64,000 bases of DNA from Aquisalibacillus elongatus (lineage in GTDB: Bacteria > Bacillota > Bacilli > Bacillales > Alkalibacillaceae). The notes below the pieces were generated by a model. It did no database searches, had not been told where the DNA came from, and worked only from the letters and a program-made list of their open reading frames with translations. The DNA lies in NCBI RefSeq assembly GCF_003843875.1, contig NZ_RKRF01000010.1, positions 186,001 to 250,000 of the forward strand, written 5' to 3'. The translations under genes and the position numbers were made by a program. Below, piece by piece: positions 17,441 through 27,080 of this stretch; within the stretch, counting starts at the first letter, position 1, and every line of letters starts with the position of its first letter.

Positions 17441-18465
17441 TGGATCTAGCAATTGTAGGGATCGCAGTACTTTGGACGTTCCTATTTGGCTACATTATCA
17501 TTGCCTCGATTGACTTTGGTGCTGGATTTTTCAGCGCCTATAGTGAGATAGCAAATACAAAACACATTTTACACCATATTATTCAGCGTTATTTGTCACC
17601 CGTTTGGGAAGTGACGAATGTGTTTTTAGTATTCTTCTTTGTCGGAATCGTAGGCTTTTTCCCGAGTACAGCTTTCTACTACGGAACAGTTTTGTTAGTT
17701 CCCGTTAGTATTTCAATTATTTTGTTAGCAATTCGCGGATCTTACTATGCATTTCAGACGTATGGCGCAAAAGACAGTAAGTTTTATATTTTCTTATATG
17801 GTTTAGCGGGGCTGTTGATCCCAGCTTCATTGTCGATCGTACTGACGATTTCTGAGGGTGGATTTGTGGAAATCGTTAATGGCAATCCGAAGCTTATGTA
17901 TGAAGAGCTATTCTTTAGTCCACTCACTTGGAGTATTGTTATTTTAAGTGTTGTGAGCGTCTTGTATATATCTGCAACATTTTTAACGGCATATGCGGAT
18001 GTGGCGAAAGATTACGATGCCAAAGGAGTTTTAAGAAAATATGCCCTAGCCTGGAGTGGACCAACGATTTTATCTGCAGGGTTGATTATTTGGCAGCTCA
18101 GACAGCATAACGCCGAGCATTTTCAAAACATCATGGATATTTGGTGGATGTTCGGCTTATCGGGCGTATTTTTTATCATCACGGTTGTGTTGTTGTGGAT
18201 TAAAAAATATTACAGCTTAGCATTTTGGAGTTTAATTATACAGTTTGCGTTAGCTTTCTTTGGATACGGCATTTCACATTACCCGTATCTGCTGTACCCT
18301 CACTTAACGATTTATGATGGTTTTACGAATGATGCTATGGCAACTGCGTTAATCATTGCGTTTATTGCCGGTTTTGCTTTACTCATTCCATCATTATTTT
18401 TACTAGCAAGATTGTTTTTATTTAACAAAGATTATGTTCGAGGAGAAGAAAAGAGGAGGTATTAA
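17440..18465 (+). CDS. cydB: Cytochrome bd quinol oxidase subunit II
   Basis: The 341-residue product has about nine membrane helices and CydB motifs such as FGYIIIASIDFGAGF near the N terminus and YLSPVWEVTNVFLVFFFVG. It forms the structural partner of CydA. The ATG at 17440 shares a base with the cydA stop codon; an in-frame GTG at 17434 is less likely. The following cydS ribosome site lies inside the last codons. Confidence 0.95.
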   Translation: MDLAIVGIAVLWTFLFGYIIIASIDFGAGFFSAYSEIANTKHILHHIIQRYLSPVWEVTNVFLVFFFVGIVGFFPSTAFYYGTVLLVPVSISIILLAIRGSYYAFQTYGAKDSKFYIFLYGLAGLLIPASLSIVLTISEGGFVEIVNGNPKLMYEELFFSPLTWSIVILSVVSVLYISATFLTAYADVAKDYDAKGVLRKYALAWSGPTILSAGLIIWQLRQHNAEHFQNIMDIWWMFGLSGVFFIITVVLLWIKKYYSLAFWSLIIQFALAFFGYGISHYPYLLYPHLTIYDGFTNDAMATALIIAFIAGFALLIPSLFLLARLFLFNKDYVRGEEKRRY

Positions 18466-18467
18466 GA

Positions 18468-18566
18468 ATGGATCATTTCTTAATTACGTACGCGCCGTTT
18501 ATAGTGGTGATTGTGTCAATTTTTCTAGCCTTTTGGTCAGGGTTAAAAGATGATGCTGTGAAGTGA
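18468..18566 (+). CDS. cydS: Cytochrome bd small subunit CydS
   Basis: The 32-residue product starts MDHFLITYAPFIVVIVS and continues with FLAFWSGLKDD. It has the same layout as the CydS subunit described in the Geobacillus thermodenitrificans bd oxidase: YAP near the N terminus, one helix, then FW-GLKD. It starts 2 bases after the cydB stop behind AAGAGGAGG. It is expected to sit beside CydA and stabilise the heme arrangement. Confidence 0.85.
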   Translation: MDHFLITYAPFIVVIVSIFLAFWSGLKDDAVK

Positions 18567-18571
18567 AGTGG

Positions 18572-18604
18572 AAACCCGTGAATTTTAGAATTCACGGGTT
18601 TTGT
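18572..18604 (+). terminator. Terminator of the cytochrome bd operon
   Basis: AAACCCGTGAATT (18572-18584) pairs perfectly with AATTCACGGGTTT (18589-18601) around a TTAG loop and is followed by T. It confirms that cydS is the last gene. Confidence 0.9.
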
Positions 18605-18695
18605 TGTGTGGAGTGCGAGCACTAGTAATTTTGAATCCAATATCGTAGTTTTCTTAGCTTTTTGTTATAATATTCCTAAAAAACAGGGTGAGAAG

Positions 18696-19379
18696 ATGGA
18701 TCGGAAATTTATAGTACATATTGTGATTTTGACAGCATTAAGCTGTTTACTGCTTTATATGATTGAGCAAGTATTTGGAGCACATTATTTAGTAAAGACG
18801 AGTAGTAAGATTGGACTTTTCTTAATCATACCGCTCGTTTATATTAAATATTTCTTAAAAGATTCGATTTTTGATTTTCTGAGGTTTAATCAAATCGATT
18901 GGGATCGGTTAAAGCTAGGCTTTGGTTTAGGACTTTTATCGATGATTATTTTAATCGGTACCTATATTCTGCTGCAAGGTTTTATTGAAGGCGAAGCAAT
19001 TATTTCTGACCTTAGGGATCGACTTGGGATCTCGTTTAAAGAGTACATCTGGATAGCGGTTTATATCACGTTTGTTAATTCTTTGTTGGAAGAGTTTTAT
19101 TTTAGAGGCTTTATTTTTCTTAAATTTTATCAATCAGACTTGCCGATTTTAGGTTATCTCTATTCCTCGGGATTGTTTGCGGTATATCATGTTGCGATTT
19201 TTGCAACATGGTTTAACATTTGGCTGACACTTCTCGCATTAGTTGGCTTGTTTGTGGTTGGGTTAGTGTTTTGTTATTTAAATACAAAATCGAATAACTT
19301 CTTGAATTCTTGGATTTTGCATATTTTTGCGGATATTGCGGTTGTATCTATTGGTTTCTATTTATTTTGGACGTTGTAA
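18696..19379 (+). CDS. CPBP-family intramembrane metalloprotease
   Basis: The 227-residue membrane protein has the three CPBP (Abi/CAAX-protease) motifs in order: EEFYFRGF (EExxxR), AVYHVAIF with His, and LHIFADIA with His. These residues bind the metal and perform intramembrane peptide cleavage in the family. ATG 18696 is used because the upstream in-frame region (from 18606) has no ribosome site. It is followed at once by the cyclotransferase gene (ribosome site overlapping its stop), so the two plus the GIY-YIG gene form an operon. Confidence 0.85.
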   Translation: MDRKFIVHIVILTALSCLLLYMIEQVFGAHYLVKTSSKIGLFLIIPLVYIKYFLKDSIFDFLRFNQIDWDRLKLGFGLGLLSMIILIGTYILLQGFIEGEAIISDLRDRLGISFKEYIWIAVYITFVNSLLEEFYFRGFIFLKFYQSDLPILGYLYSSGLFAVYHVAIFATWFNIWLTLLALVGLFVVGLVFCYLNTKSNNFLNSWILHIFADIAVVSIGFYLFWTL

Positions 19380-19391
19380 AGGAGAATGGGT

Positions 19392-20228
19392 ATGAAGTTA
19401 TTTGTTTACGGGACGTTGAGAAAAGGTGAGCGTAACCACGATTTCTTAAAACAAGCGACACTGATCTCAGAGCAAAGTTGGACAGAAGGATTTTTGATCG
19501 ATACAGGTTATGACTATCCTGCGATGGTGATTGATTCAGACAATCTGGTTTATGGTGAAGTGTATGAAATAGATTCTGAGACGCTCGCGAAAGTCGATGC
19601 GTTAGAAGGTTATAAAGATGACTCTGAACATAATCATTATATGAGAAGTAAGCGAATGATTTATTCAGATGTGGGCAGTATGGAAGCCTATGTTTATTAT
19701 TATCACCATTCATCTCAACATGAAAAAGTTCCGCATAATGATTGGCGATTAAAAAAATTACTTGAACAAGGCACACCATTATATTTCGCGTATGGATCTT
19801 GTATGGATCATGAGCGGATTGAGCAGGCAGGTATGCTGAAGCAGTTTGAGACACTCGGGGTGGGAGTTTTGCCACGACATGAACTTCGATTTACGGTGAG
19901 TTCACATGACGGAGGGCGTGCAGATATTGTTGAAGCGAATACTCACGAGGTTGAAGGTATTGTGTATCGTATTAGTGAGAAAGCTCTAGATTACTTGTAC
20001 GAACGGGAAGGGGTACATATTGGTAAATATAGACCTGCTGTAGTTGACGTGAAATTTGATGGTGAGAAAAGACCAATGCTAACCTTTATTGTGAAAGAAA
20101 AAATGAATGAAACCTCGCCGCCGGATCACTATTTAAATGAGATTTTGCGCGGAGGGGAGCCGCACTTATCGGCATCATATTTAGAAAAAATTGAACAGCG
20201 AGTAAGAAATTTAAGGGTGGGGAAGTAA
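19392..20228 (+). CDS. ykqA: Two-domain gamma-glutamyl cyclotransferase-like protein (YkqA type)
   Basis: The 278-residue product holds two copies of the cyclotransferase fold. Domain 1 (about 1-120) starts KLFVYGTLRKGERNH and resembles GGACT/YtfP proteins. Domain 2 (about 130-270) has YFAYGSCMD (the YGS substrate loop) and GIVYRISEKALDYLYEREGV. The same arrangement and length is found in B. subtilis YkqA. Such enzymes release 5-oxoproline from gamma-glutamyl amines or peptides. ATG 19392 has AAAGGAG at 7-8 bases; ATG 19386 is too close to it. Confidence 0.85.
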   Translation: MKLFVYGTLRKGERNHDFLKQATLISEQSWTEGFLIDTGYDYPAMVIDSDNLVYGEVYEIDSETLAKVDALEGYKDDSEHNHYMRSKRMIYSDVGSMEAYVYYYHHSSQHEKVPHNDWRLKKLLEQGTPLYFAYGSCMDHERIEQAGMLKQFETLGVGVLPRHELRFTVSSHDGGRADIVEANTHEVEGIVYRISEKALDYLYEREGVHIGKYRPAVVDVKFDGEKRPMLTFIVKEKMNETSPPDHYLNEILRGGEPHLSASYLEKIEQRVRNLRVGK

Positions 20229-20468
20229 GTGCATTATACCTATATGCTACGATGCCGTGACAAATCATTGTATACAGGGTATACAAATGATTTAGACAAG
20301 CGGTTAAAAAAACATCTAGAAGGAAAGGCATCAAAATTTACACGAACTAGACTTCCGGTAGAGATAGTTTATTATGAAACGTTCGAAACGAAGTCTGAGG
20401 CTATGAGTCGAGAAGCGAAGATTAAGCAGTTATCGAAGGTAGAAAAAGAAAGTTTGATTAGGAAGTAG
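20229..20468 (+). CDS. GIY-YIG domain protein (UPF0213/YazA type)
   Basis: The 79-residue protein is a lone GIY-YIG domain: YTYMLRCRDKSLYTGYTNDLDKR, a catalytic Arg in the following helix, and KLSKVEKESLI-like tail (here KQLSKVEKESLI). GTG 20229 follows directly on the preceding stop with GGGTGGGG upstream. Members of the YazA/YhbQ family are presumed nucleases of unknown role. End of the operon, closed by a terminator. Confidence 0.88.
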   Translation: MHYTYMLRCRDKSLYTGYTNDLDKRLKKHLEGKASKFTRTRLPVEIVYYETFETKSEAMSREAKIKQLSKVEKESLIRK

Positions 20469-20498
20469 AGCTTGGGAGAAGCACCCCAAGCTTTTTTT
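20469..20498 (+). terminator. Intrinsic terminator
   Basis: AGCTTGGG (20469-20476) pairs with CCCAAGCT (20485-20492), followed by seven T residues. Ends the CPBP-YkqA-GIY-YIG operon. Confidence 0.88.
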
Positions 20499-20540
20499 AT
20501 TTAATATAAGTTTCAATTTTCTGAAAAAAGGATATTGAAA

Positions 20541-20571
20541 TAAAAATGAGCCCTACTTTGATAGGACTCAT
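20541..20571 (-). terminator. Terminator of the HxlR gene
   Basis: On the minus strand ATGAGTCCTA and TAGGGCTCAT (20562-20571 and 20546-20555) pair with one G-T wobble, followed by five T. It overlaps the stop codon of the regulator. Confidence 0.7.
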
Positions 20572-20900
20572 TTTGCGACCGGTTCTTCTTGTGGTTCGAC
20601 CCAATGATCGGACCAGTTTTGGATTTCATTTAAAACGGGTTCCAAAGCGGTGCCTTTTTCCGTTAATGAATATTCGATTCTAACTGGTGTTTCATCGTAA
20701 ACTTTTCGCTGAACGATACCTTCTTTTTCAAGGTCTTTCAGTCGTTCAGACAACACGCGGCCGCTTATGCCGATTTCAGATTCAATATTGCAAAAACGTT
20801 GAGAACCGTTTAATAGTTGAAAAACGATTAGGCCGGTCCAACGTTTATTTAAGATAGATAATGCTTTTTCGAATTTTGGGCAAATGTTTGTATCAGCCAT
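20568..20900 (-). CDS. HxlR-family transcriptional regulator
   Basis: The 110-residue winged-helix protein follows the HxlR pattern: CPKFEKALSILNKRWTGLIV, RFCNIESEIGISGRVLSERL, LKDLEKEGIVQRKVY and YSLTEKGTALEPVL. Cys7 near the N terminus is at the place where YodB/HypR-type members carry a redox-sensing Cys. ATG 20900 has AGAGGTGA upstream. It is divergent from the YceI gene, and a palindrome overlaps that gene's promoter, so it probably controls it. Confidence 0.9.
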   Translation of the reverse strand: MADTNICPKFEKALSILNKRWTGLIVFQLLNGSQRFCNIESEIGISGRVLSERLKDLEKEGIVQRKVYDETPVRIEYSLTEKGTALEPVLNEIQNWSDHWVEPQEEPVAK

Positions 20901-20964
20901 GATATTCACCTCTTTAATTTTATTATACCTTATAAGAAAGATTTTTAAAATAGTTTTTATTTAC

Positions 20965-21009
20965 TTGACGTAATTAAATTTTAAATATATACTTACTTAC
21001 ATAAAGTAA
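20965..21009 (+). promoter_or_regulatory. yceI-like gene promoter with inverted-repeat operator
   Basis: TTGACG (20965-20970) and TATACT (20988-20993) are 17 bases apart. The inverted repeat TTACTT-ACATA-AAGTAA (20993-21009) starts on the last base of the -10 and covers the expected transcription start. HxlR-type regulators of the YodB/HypR group bind similar TTAC/GTAA half-sites, and an HxlR gene is divergently encoded here. Confidence 0.65.
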
Positions 21010-21039
21010 CTTAATTATTTCAGAGGAGGAATGTTCAAC

Positions 21040-21570
21040 ATGGCAAATGTAACATTAGACAAAGTTCATAGTGCAATTAACTTTTCAGTTAAGCACATGA
21101 TGGTATCGAAAGCGAAAGGTGAATTTCAGGATTTTGATTTAGAGGTCAATGGAGATGTCAAAGATCTTGAAAATACAAGTGTAAAAGTAACGGTTGATGT
21201 AAGTTCAATTGAAACAAATAACGAGGATCGTAATGGTCATTTAAAATCAGAGGATTTCTTTGATGTTGAGAACCATCCTAACATCGTGTTTGAAAGTAAA
21301 TCAGTTAAAAAAGTTAGTGATTCTGAATATCACGTAACTGGCGATGTAACGATTCGTGGTACAACGAACGAAGAAACATTTACTGTTTATCAAAACGGAA
21401 TTGCGAAAGATCCGATGGGTGGTAATATGGTAGCTGGTTTTGATGTAGAAGGTAAAATTAACCGTGAAGATTATGGATTGACTTGGAACGCACCATTAGA
21501 AACAGGTGGCGTTCTAATCGGTAAGGAAGTAAACCTTACAGCAGCATTTGAATTAGTTATCGAAGAATAA
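21040..21570 (+). CDS. YceI-family lipid-binding protein
   Basis: The 176-residue protein has the YceI lipocalin-like pattern: DKVHSAINFSVKHMMVSKAKG at the start, then DRNGHLKSEDFFDVENHPNI and FDVEGKINREDYGLTWN. The fold binds isoprenoid chains. No signal peptide is seen, as in many Firmicute members. ATG 21040 is 9-10 bases after GAGGAGGA; ATG 21031 is too close. Confidence 0.92.
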   Translation: MANVTLDKVHSAINFSVKHMMVSKAKGEFQDFDLEVNGDVKDLENTSVKVTVDVSSIETNNEDRNGHLKSEDFFDVENHPNIVFESKSVKKVSDSEYHVTGDVTIRGTTNEETFTVYQNGIAKDPMGGNMVAGFDVEGKINREDYGLTWNAPLETGGVLIGKEVNLTAAFELVIEE

Positions 21571-21577
21571 ATAAGAG

Positions 21578-21605
21578 AAGCCAGGCGATGAGCCTGGCTT
21601 TTTTC
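21578..21605 (+). terminator. Intrinsic terminator
   Basis: AAGCCAGGC (21578-21586) pairs with GCCTGGCTT (21592-21600) around GATGA, followed by T. Ends the YceI gene and abuts the convergent GDPD gene. Confidence 0.9.
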
Positions 21606-22522
21606 TATTTCAATCCTTTTTCTTCTAAAATATCTATTAGTAAATCAGGTCGGTCGGTAATAATTCCATCGATTCCGGCATCGACAAGCTTACGCATCGT
21701 TTCTTCATCATTGACTGTCCAGTAATGAATGTCAATTCCGAGTCGCTGTGCCCCTTTTATGATATCTTCAGCAAAGAACTGAAAATATTTATTATGTAAA
21801 GGGAGCTGTATGGCGTGTCCTGTTGGTTTGAATAGGTTTCTAGCCCAGAGTTTATGTGTGATGACAAAATTAAAGGCTGATTGTTCACCAGTACCAAGGG
21901 CGATACTGCCGTTAGAAAGGTCATTAAACGTATCAATGATCTCTTGGTCAAAAGATGCAACCATGACTTGGTCTTGCATATCATACTCCTGGATTAACTC
22001 CCATAGTTTTTGGGAAATAACACCATATAATTCTGGCGGATTCGTATGTTTAATCTCTAACATATAATTCATATCTGGGAAACGTTCAAACACTTCTCGC
22101 AACGTGGGTTTATAAATGCCAAGTCCACGGAACGAATATTCACCATTGATATCGAGAAAATGAAAACCAGCATCTAACATTTGAAATTCTTCAAGTGTGA
22201 ATTCTGAGACTAAGCCGGAACCGTCAGTTGTTCGATCAACCGAAGGATCATGCATCAGTACTAGATGTCCGTCTTTAGTGATATGGATATCCACTTCAAT
22301 CATGTCGACACCTAATTCTGAAGATTTTTCTATGGCTGTCATGGAGTTTCCGGGTGCAATTAAATCACCTGCTCGGTGCGCAATGACGAGTGGTCCTTCA
22401 TGATTGCTTTCTAAAAAGTCGTGCTGAATGACTTGTGGTTGTGGTCTTAAGTATAGTAAATAAAAAACTAGTAAGTAGACGATGATGATTGGTATTAATA
22501 TTTGAAAGAGTTTTTTCTTCAT
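21605..22522 (-). CDS. Membrane-anchored glycerophosphodiester phosphodiesterase
   Basis: The 305-residue product has one N-terminal membrane helix (about 4-24) and a GDPD TIM-barrel: VIAHRAG, MIEVDIHITKDGHLVLMHD (catalytic Glu/Asp/His cluster), YMLEIK and a closing GIDGIITDRPD. It hydrolyses glycerophosphodiesters to glycerol-3-phosphate and an alcohol. The family motif PEN after HRG reads APGNS here, so the usual Glu is replaced by Gly while the EVD...HD core is intact. ATG 22522 follows GGAGTGA; an upstream in-frame GTG at 22546 is less likely. Confidence 0.88.
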   Translation of the reverse strand: MKKKLFQILIPIIIVYLLVFYLLYLRPQPQVIQHDFLESNHEGPLVIAHRAGDLIAPGNSMTAIEKSSELGVDMIEVDIHITKDGHLVLMHDPSVDRTTDGSGLVSEFTLEEFQMLDAGFHFLDINGEYSFRGLGIYKPTLREVFERFPDMNYMLEIKHTNPPELYGVISQKLWELIQEYDMQDQVMVASFDQEIIDTFNDLSNGSIALGTGEQSAFNFVITHKLWARNLFKPTGHAIQLPLHNKYFQFFAEDIIKGAQRLGIDIHYWTVNDEETMRKLVDAGIDGIITDRPDLLIDILEEKGLK

Positions 22523-22681
22523 TTTGGTCACTCCAACGAGCTTCACTTTATATATCCATATACCTTTTTACTAGGTGATTATAACATTTTTGCTAAATTT
22601 ATTGTTTCAATAATGAATTGATGTCATGGAAGTGATAAGATAAATCATAATAGAATTTTTCTAATGAAAGGGGTTTGAATA

Positions 22682-24055
22682 ATGCAAAATCAAGTTATTC
22701 AGTATCTAAAAGACAACCGCGAAAAACATTTAGAGCAACTAAAAGAATTTTTAGCTATTCCTAGTATTAGCGCATTATCCGAACATCATGAGGACGTTGT
22801 GAAAGCAGCTGAGTGGGTAAAAGAGGATTTATTAAATATTGGGTTTGAACGTGCAGAGGTAATGCCAAGTGACGGGAAGCCAGTTGTGTATGGTGAAATT
22901 GTTAAAAATCCCGATGCGCCAACGGTTTTAGTTTATGGGCACTATGATGTTCAACCAGTTGACCCCGTTGAATTATGGGACTCAGAACCGTTTGAGGCTA
23001 CGATTCGTGATAATAAATTATATGCGCGCGGGGCAACAGATGACAAAGGACAAGTTTTTATGCATATGAAAGTGATGGAGGCTGTCTTAAACAATGTTGA
23101 TACACCACCGGTTAATTTTAAAGTTTTAATTGAAGGTGAAGAAGAGATTGGAAGCCCAACGTTACCGAAATTCTGTGAGGAGCATGAAGATATGTTGAGT
23201 GCGGACTTAATTGTCGTTTCGGATTCTGCGTTAGTGGAAAAAGGTAAACCGACGATTACATATGGCCTTCGTGGTCTTGCGGGTATTCAAATCGACGTTA
23301 AAGGTGCGAAAGGCGACCTTCACTCAGGTGAATACGGTGGCGGTGTCATGAACCCAATTCACGCTTTAGTTAAAATTTTAGATTCATTCCGTGATGAGAA
23401 CAATAAAGTGTTAGTAGATGGCTTTTATGATGATATTCCGGAATTGTCTGCTGAAGAGCGTGAAGCTTTAGCACAAGTTCCGTTCGACGAAGAAAAACTT
23501 CAACAAGAACTTGGGGTTCCTGAGCTTGCTGGAGAAGAAGGTTATACGTATGTTGAGCGGACTTCGGTTCGTCCTACGCTTGAAATTAACGGTATATACG
23601 GTGGTTTCCAGGGTGAAGGGATTAAAACGGTTTTACCATCTGAAGCGGCTGCGAAAATTACTTGTCGCTTAGTACCAGACCAAGACCCTGAAGAGATTGT
23701 TAAGAATTTAACAGCTCATGTTGAGAAAAATAAACCAGCTGGTGTTAACGTTGAAGTTACGCCGTTTGATAAAGGAAAACCTTATGTAACGCCATTTGAC
23801 CATCCTGTTATTCAAACAGCAGCTAAAGCTTATGAAAAAATTTATAACGAGGAGACAGCCTACATTCGTGGTGGAGGTTCGATTCCGATTGTGGCTGAAC
23901 TTGATCGTATTTTACAAGTACCTGTTGTTTTAATGGGCTTCGGCTTGCCAGATGAAAATTTACATGCTCCGAATGAACACTTTAACTTAGAGAATTTTGA
24001 TAAAGGAATGGACACACTCGTTCATTACTGGTTTATGCTAGAAGATGTAAAATAA
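22682..24055 (+). CDS. M20-family metallopeptidase (dipeptidase)
   Basis: The 457-residue product has the two-zinc M20 signature: His in VYGHYDVQP, Asp in ARGATDDKGQ, the general-base pair in EGEEEIGSP, Asp in VVSDSA and the final His in NLHAPNEHF. The dimerisation domain occupies about 190-380. It most resembles the carnosinase-like dipeptidases (length 450-470). Start ATG 22682 with AAAGGGG 8 bases upstream. Monocistronic with its own terminator. Confidence 0.92.
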   Translation: MQNQVIQYLKDNREKHLEQLKEFLAIPSISALSEHHEDVVKAAEWVKEDLLNIGFERAEVMPSDGKPVVYGEIVKNPDAPTVLVYGHYDVQPVDPVELWDSEPFEATIRDNKLYARGATDDKGQVFMHMKVMEAVLNNVDTPPVNFKVLIEGEEEIGSPTLPKFCEEHEDMLSADLIVVSDSALVEKGKPTITYGLRGLAGIQIDVKGAKGDLHSGEYGGGVMNPIHALVKILDSFRDENNKVLVDGFYDDIPELSAEEREALAQVPFDEEKLQQELGVPELAGEEGYTYVERTSVRPTLEINGIYGGFQGEGIKTVLPSEAAAKITCRLVPDQDPEEIVKNLTAHVEKNKPAGVNVEVTPFDKGKPYVTPFDHPVIQTAAKAYEKIYNEETAYIRGGGSIPIVAELDRILQVPVVLMGFGLPDENLHAPNEHFNLENFDKGMDTLVHYWFMLEDVK

Positions 24056-24064
24056 GAAGAAAAA

Positions 24065-24092
24065 ACGACCGCTTGATGGCGGTCGTTTTTTC
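24065..24092 (+). terminator. Intrinsic terminator
   Basis: ACGACCGC (24065-24072) pairs with GCGGTCGT (24079-24086), extended by A/T pairs, followed by a T run. Ends the M20 peptidase gene. Confidence 0.9.
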
Positions 24093-24180
24093 TTGCAATA
24101 GACCCCGATCCGGCACTGTCTCTTCAGTCATTTAAAGCGTTTATTCTTTGCATTATGTTCTTGCAAGTTTTCAGCAATGA

Positions 24181-25623
<1,443 letters not shown>

Positions 25624-25630
25624 GATGAAG

Positions 25631-25654
25631 CCTCCCGACTGCGGGAGGTTTTTT
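25631..25654 (+). terminator. Intrinsic terminator of tpl
   Basis: CCTCCCG (25631-25637) pairs with CGGGAGG (25642-25648) with an ACTG loop, followed by T residues. Confidence 0.9.
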
Positions 25655-25709
25655 ATTGTCAAAAATGCAAACGCTATTGTTTAACTTAATAATAAAAAGT
25701 AGTGGTTGC

Positions 25710-26990
25710 ATGATTAAAAAATTTTTTCTTCGTTTAAAAGAAAGTGTCTGGGTTATTCCGGCGATTTATTGTTTAATCGCGTTAATTTTAACCATCGTTA
25801 TTATTTGGATTGATTATGGACGATTGGATGTCGTAGCAAAACTAGTCCCTGATATATTATATACAAATGCAGAATTGGGAAGAGATATTTTAGGTGTTAT
25901 TGCCGGTGCGCTACTGACCATGACGACGATCACATTTTCTACGATTATGATCGTTCTGACGACTTACTCCTCTCAATTTTCACCTCGCACGTTACAAAAC
26001 TTTTTGACCGATAAAAGAACGTTAACTGTGTTAGGTGTCTTTATGGGTGGATTTTTGTATTCTATAATCAGTTTACTTTTTATTCACGTTGAACACCCGA
26101 CTGATGAGATCTTGTCAGCTACGTTTTCAGTAGCACTATCCTTAATTTGTTTAGGTTTCTTTGCGTTTTTTATTCAACATGTGGCAACGTTCATTCAGGT
26201 GTCCAATTTAATTATAAGTATTACAGAAGAAGCTAAAGAGAACTTAGAAAAATTTCATGAAAAGGTCGAGAAGACTAGTTATATCAAAGATCACAAAGAT
26301 GTTGATATCCCAAGTGAGTACCAGCATGTAACAGATTTAAAAAGTCCAGGATATGGTTACTTACAAATTATCGATTATCAAAATTTATATGAGTTATCGA
26401 CGAAGCACGATTTGGTCGTATTGATCACGGAGGAGATTGGAACGTTCGTCGTTGAAACAACGGTTATTGCATCGGTTTACCAAAAGGCAGATAAGACATT
26501 ACCAAACGATATATTGGATGCTTTTACAATTGGGAGTGAGCGTAATATAAGTGAAGATGTTCAATACACGATTCAAAAGCTTGAAGAAATTGCGCTTCGG
26601 GCGATGTCGAGCGGCATCAATGACCCACATACGGCTGTGGATTGTATTCAACATTTGGGAAAAGTATTGATGCTCATAACGAAGTATCATAAAGAGGATT
26701 TAGTCTACCAAGAAGAGAATTTGCCAAGAGTCATCACGAAGCAACGCCAATTAAAAGATATTTTCTATCAGTCTTTTTATCAAGTAATCCATTGTATGGA
26801 CGATGATGTTTCTGTGCTATTCGTAATCATGGATACATTATATTTAATTGGAAAAGAAGGTGATGAGCGTATAAAGATTTTAATTAAGGAGCTATACGAT
26901 TATTTAAAAGCGAATTTTGCTTTTTCACAGCTAAAACCGCTTGATCGTTATTATTTTGAGGAAAAGGAAAAGAAGCTCCTGCAATTATAG
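25710..26990 (+). CDS. DUF2254 membrane protein
   Basis: From ATG 25710 the product is 426 residues: about four membrane helices (near 12-34, 60-85, 103-125, 140-165) and a cytoplasmic C-terminal half of about 250 residues. Motifs match DUF2254: the segment TMTTITFSTIMIVLTTYSSQ with FSPRTLQNFLTD, and ALRAMSSGINDPHTAVDC in the soluble part. The function of the family is not established. An earlier in-frame TTG (25656) has no ribosome site and lies in the tpl terminator region. Confidence 0.85.
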   Translation: MIKKFFLRLKESVWVIPAIYCLIALILTIVIIWIDYGRLDVVAKLVPDILYTNAELGRDILGVIAGALLTMTTITFSTIMIVLTTYSSQFSPRTLQNFLTDKRTLTVLGVFMGGFLYSIISLLFIHVEHPTDEILSATFSVALSLICLGFFAFFIQHVATFIQVSNLIISITEEAKENLEKFHEKVEKTSYIKDHKDVDIPSEYQHVTDLKSPGYGYLQIIDYQNLYELSTKHDLVVLITEEIGTFVVETTVIASVYQKADKTLPNDILDAFTIGSERNISEDVQYTIQKLEEIALRAMSSGINDPHTAVDCIQHLGKVLMLITKYHKEDLVYQEENLPRVITKQRQLKDIFYQSFYQVIHCMDDDVSVLFVIMDTLYLIGKEGDERIKILIKELYDYLKANFAFSQLKPLDRYYFEEKEKKLLQL

Positions 26991-27013
26991 ACAAAATTTC
27001 TAAATTTTCTAAA

Positions 27014-27043
27014 TTGACTGTAATCCAAAAGCATCATTATAAT
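27014..27043 (+). promoter_or_regulatory. Promoter of the pucR-like gene
   Basis: TTGACT (27014-27019) and a perfect TATAAT (27038-27043) are 18 bases apart, 37 bases before the start codon of the PucR-type regulator. No terminator was seen after the DUF2254 gene, so some readthrough may also occur. Confidence 0.65.
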
Positions 27044-27080
27044 GTGATTAGGACTATGTCTTTTTACAAAGGTGATGCTA

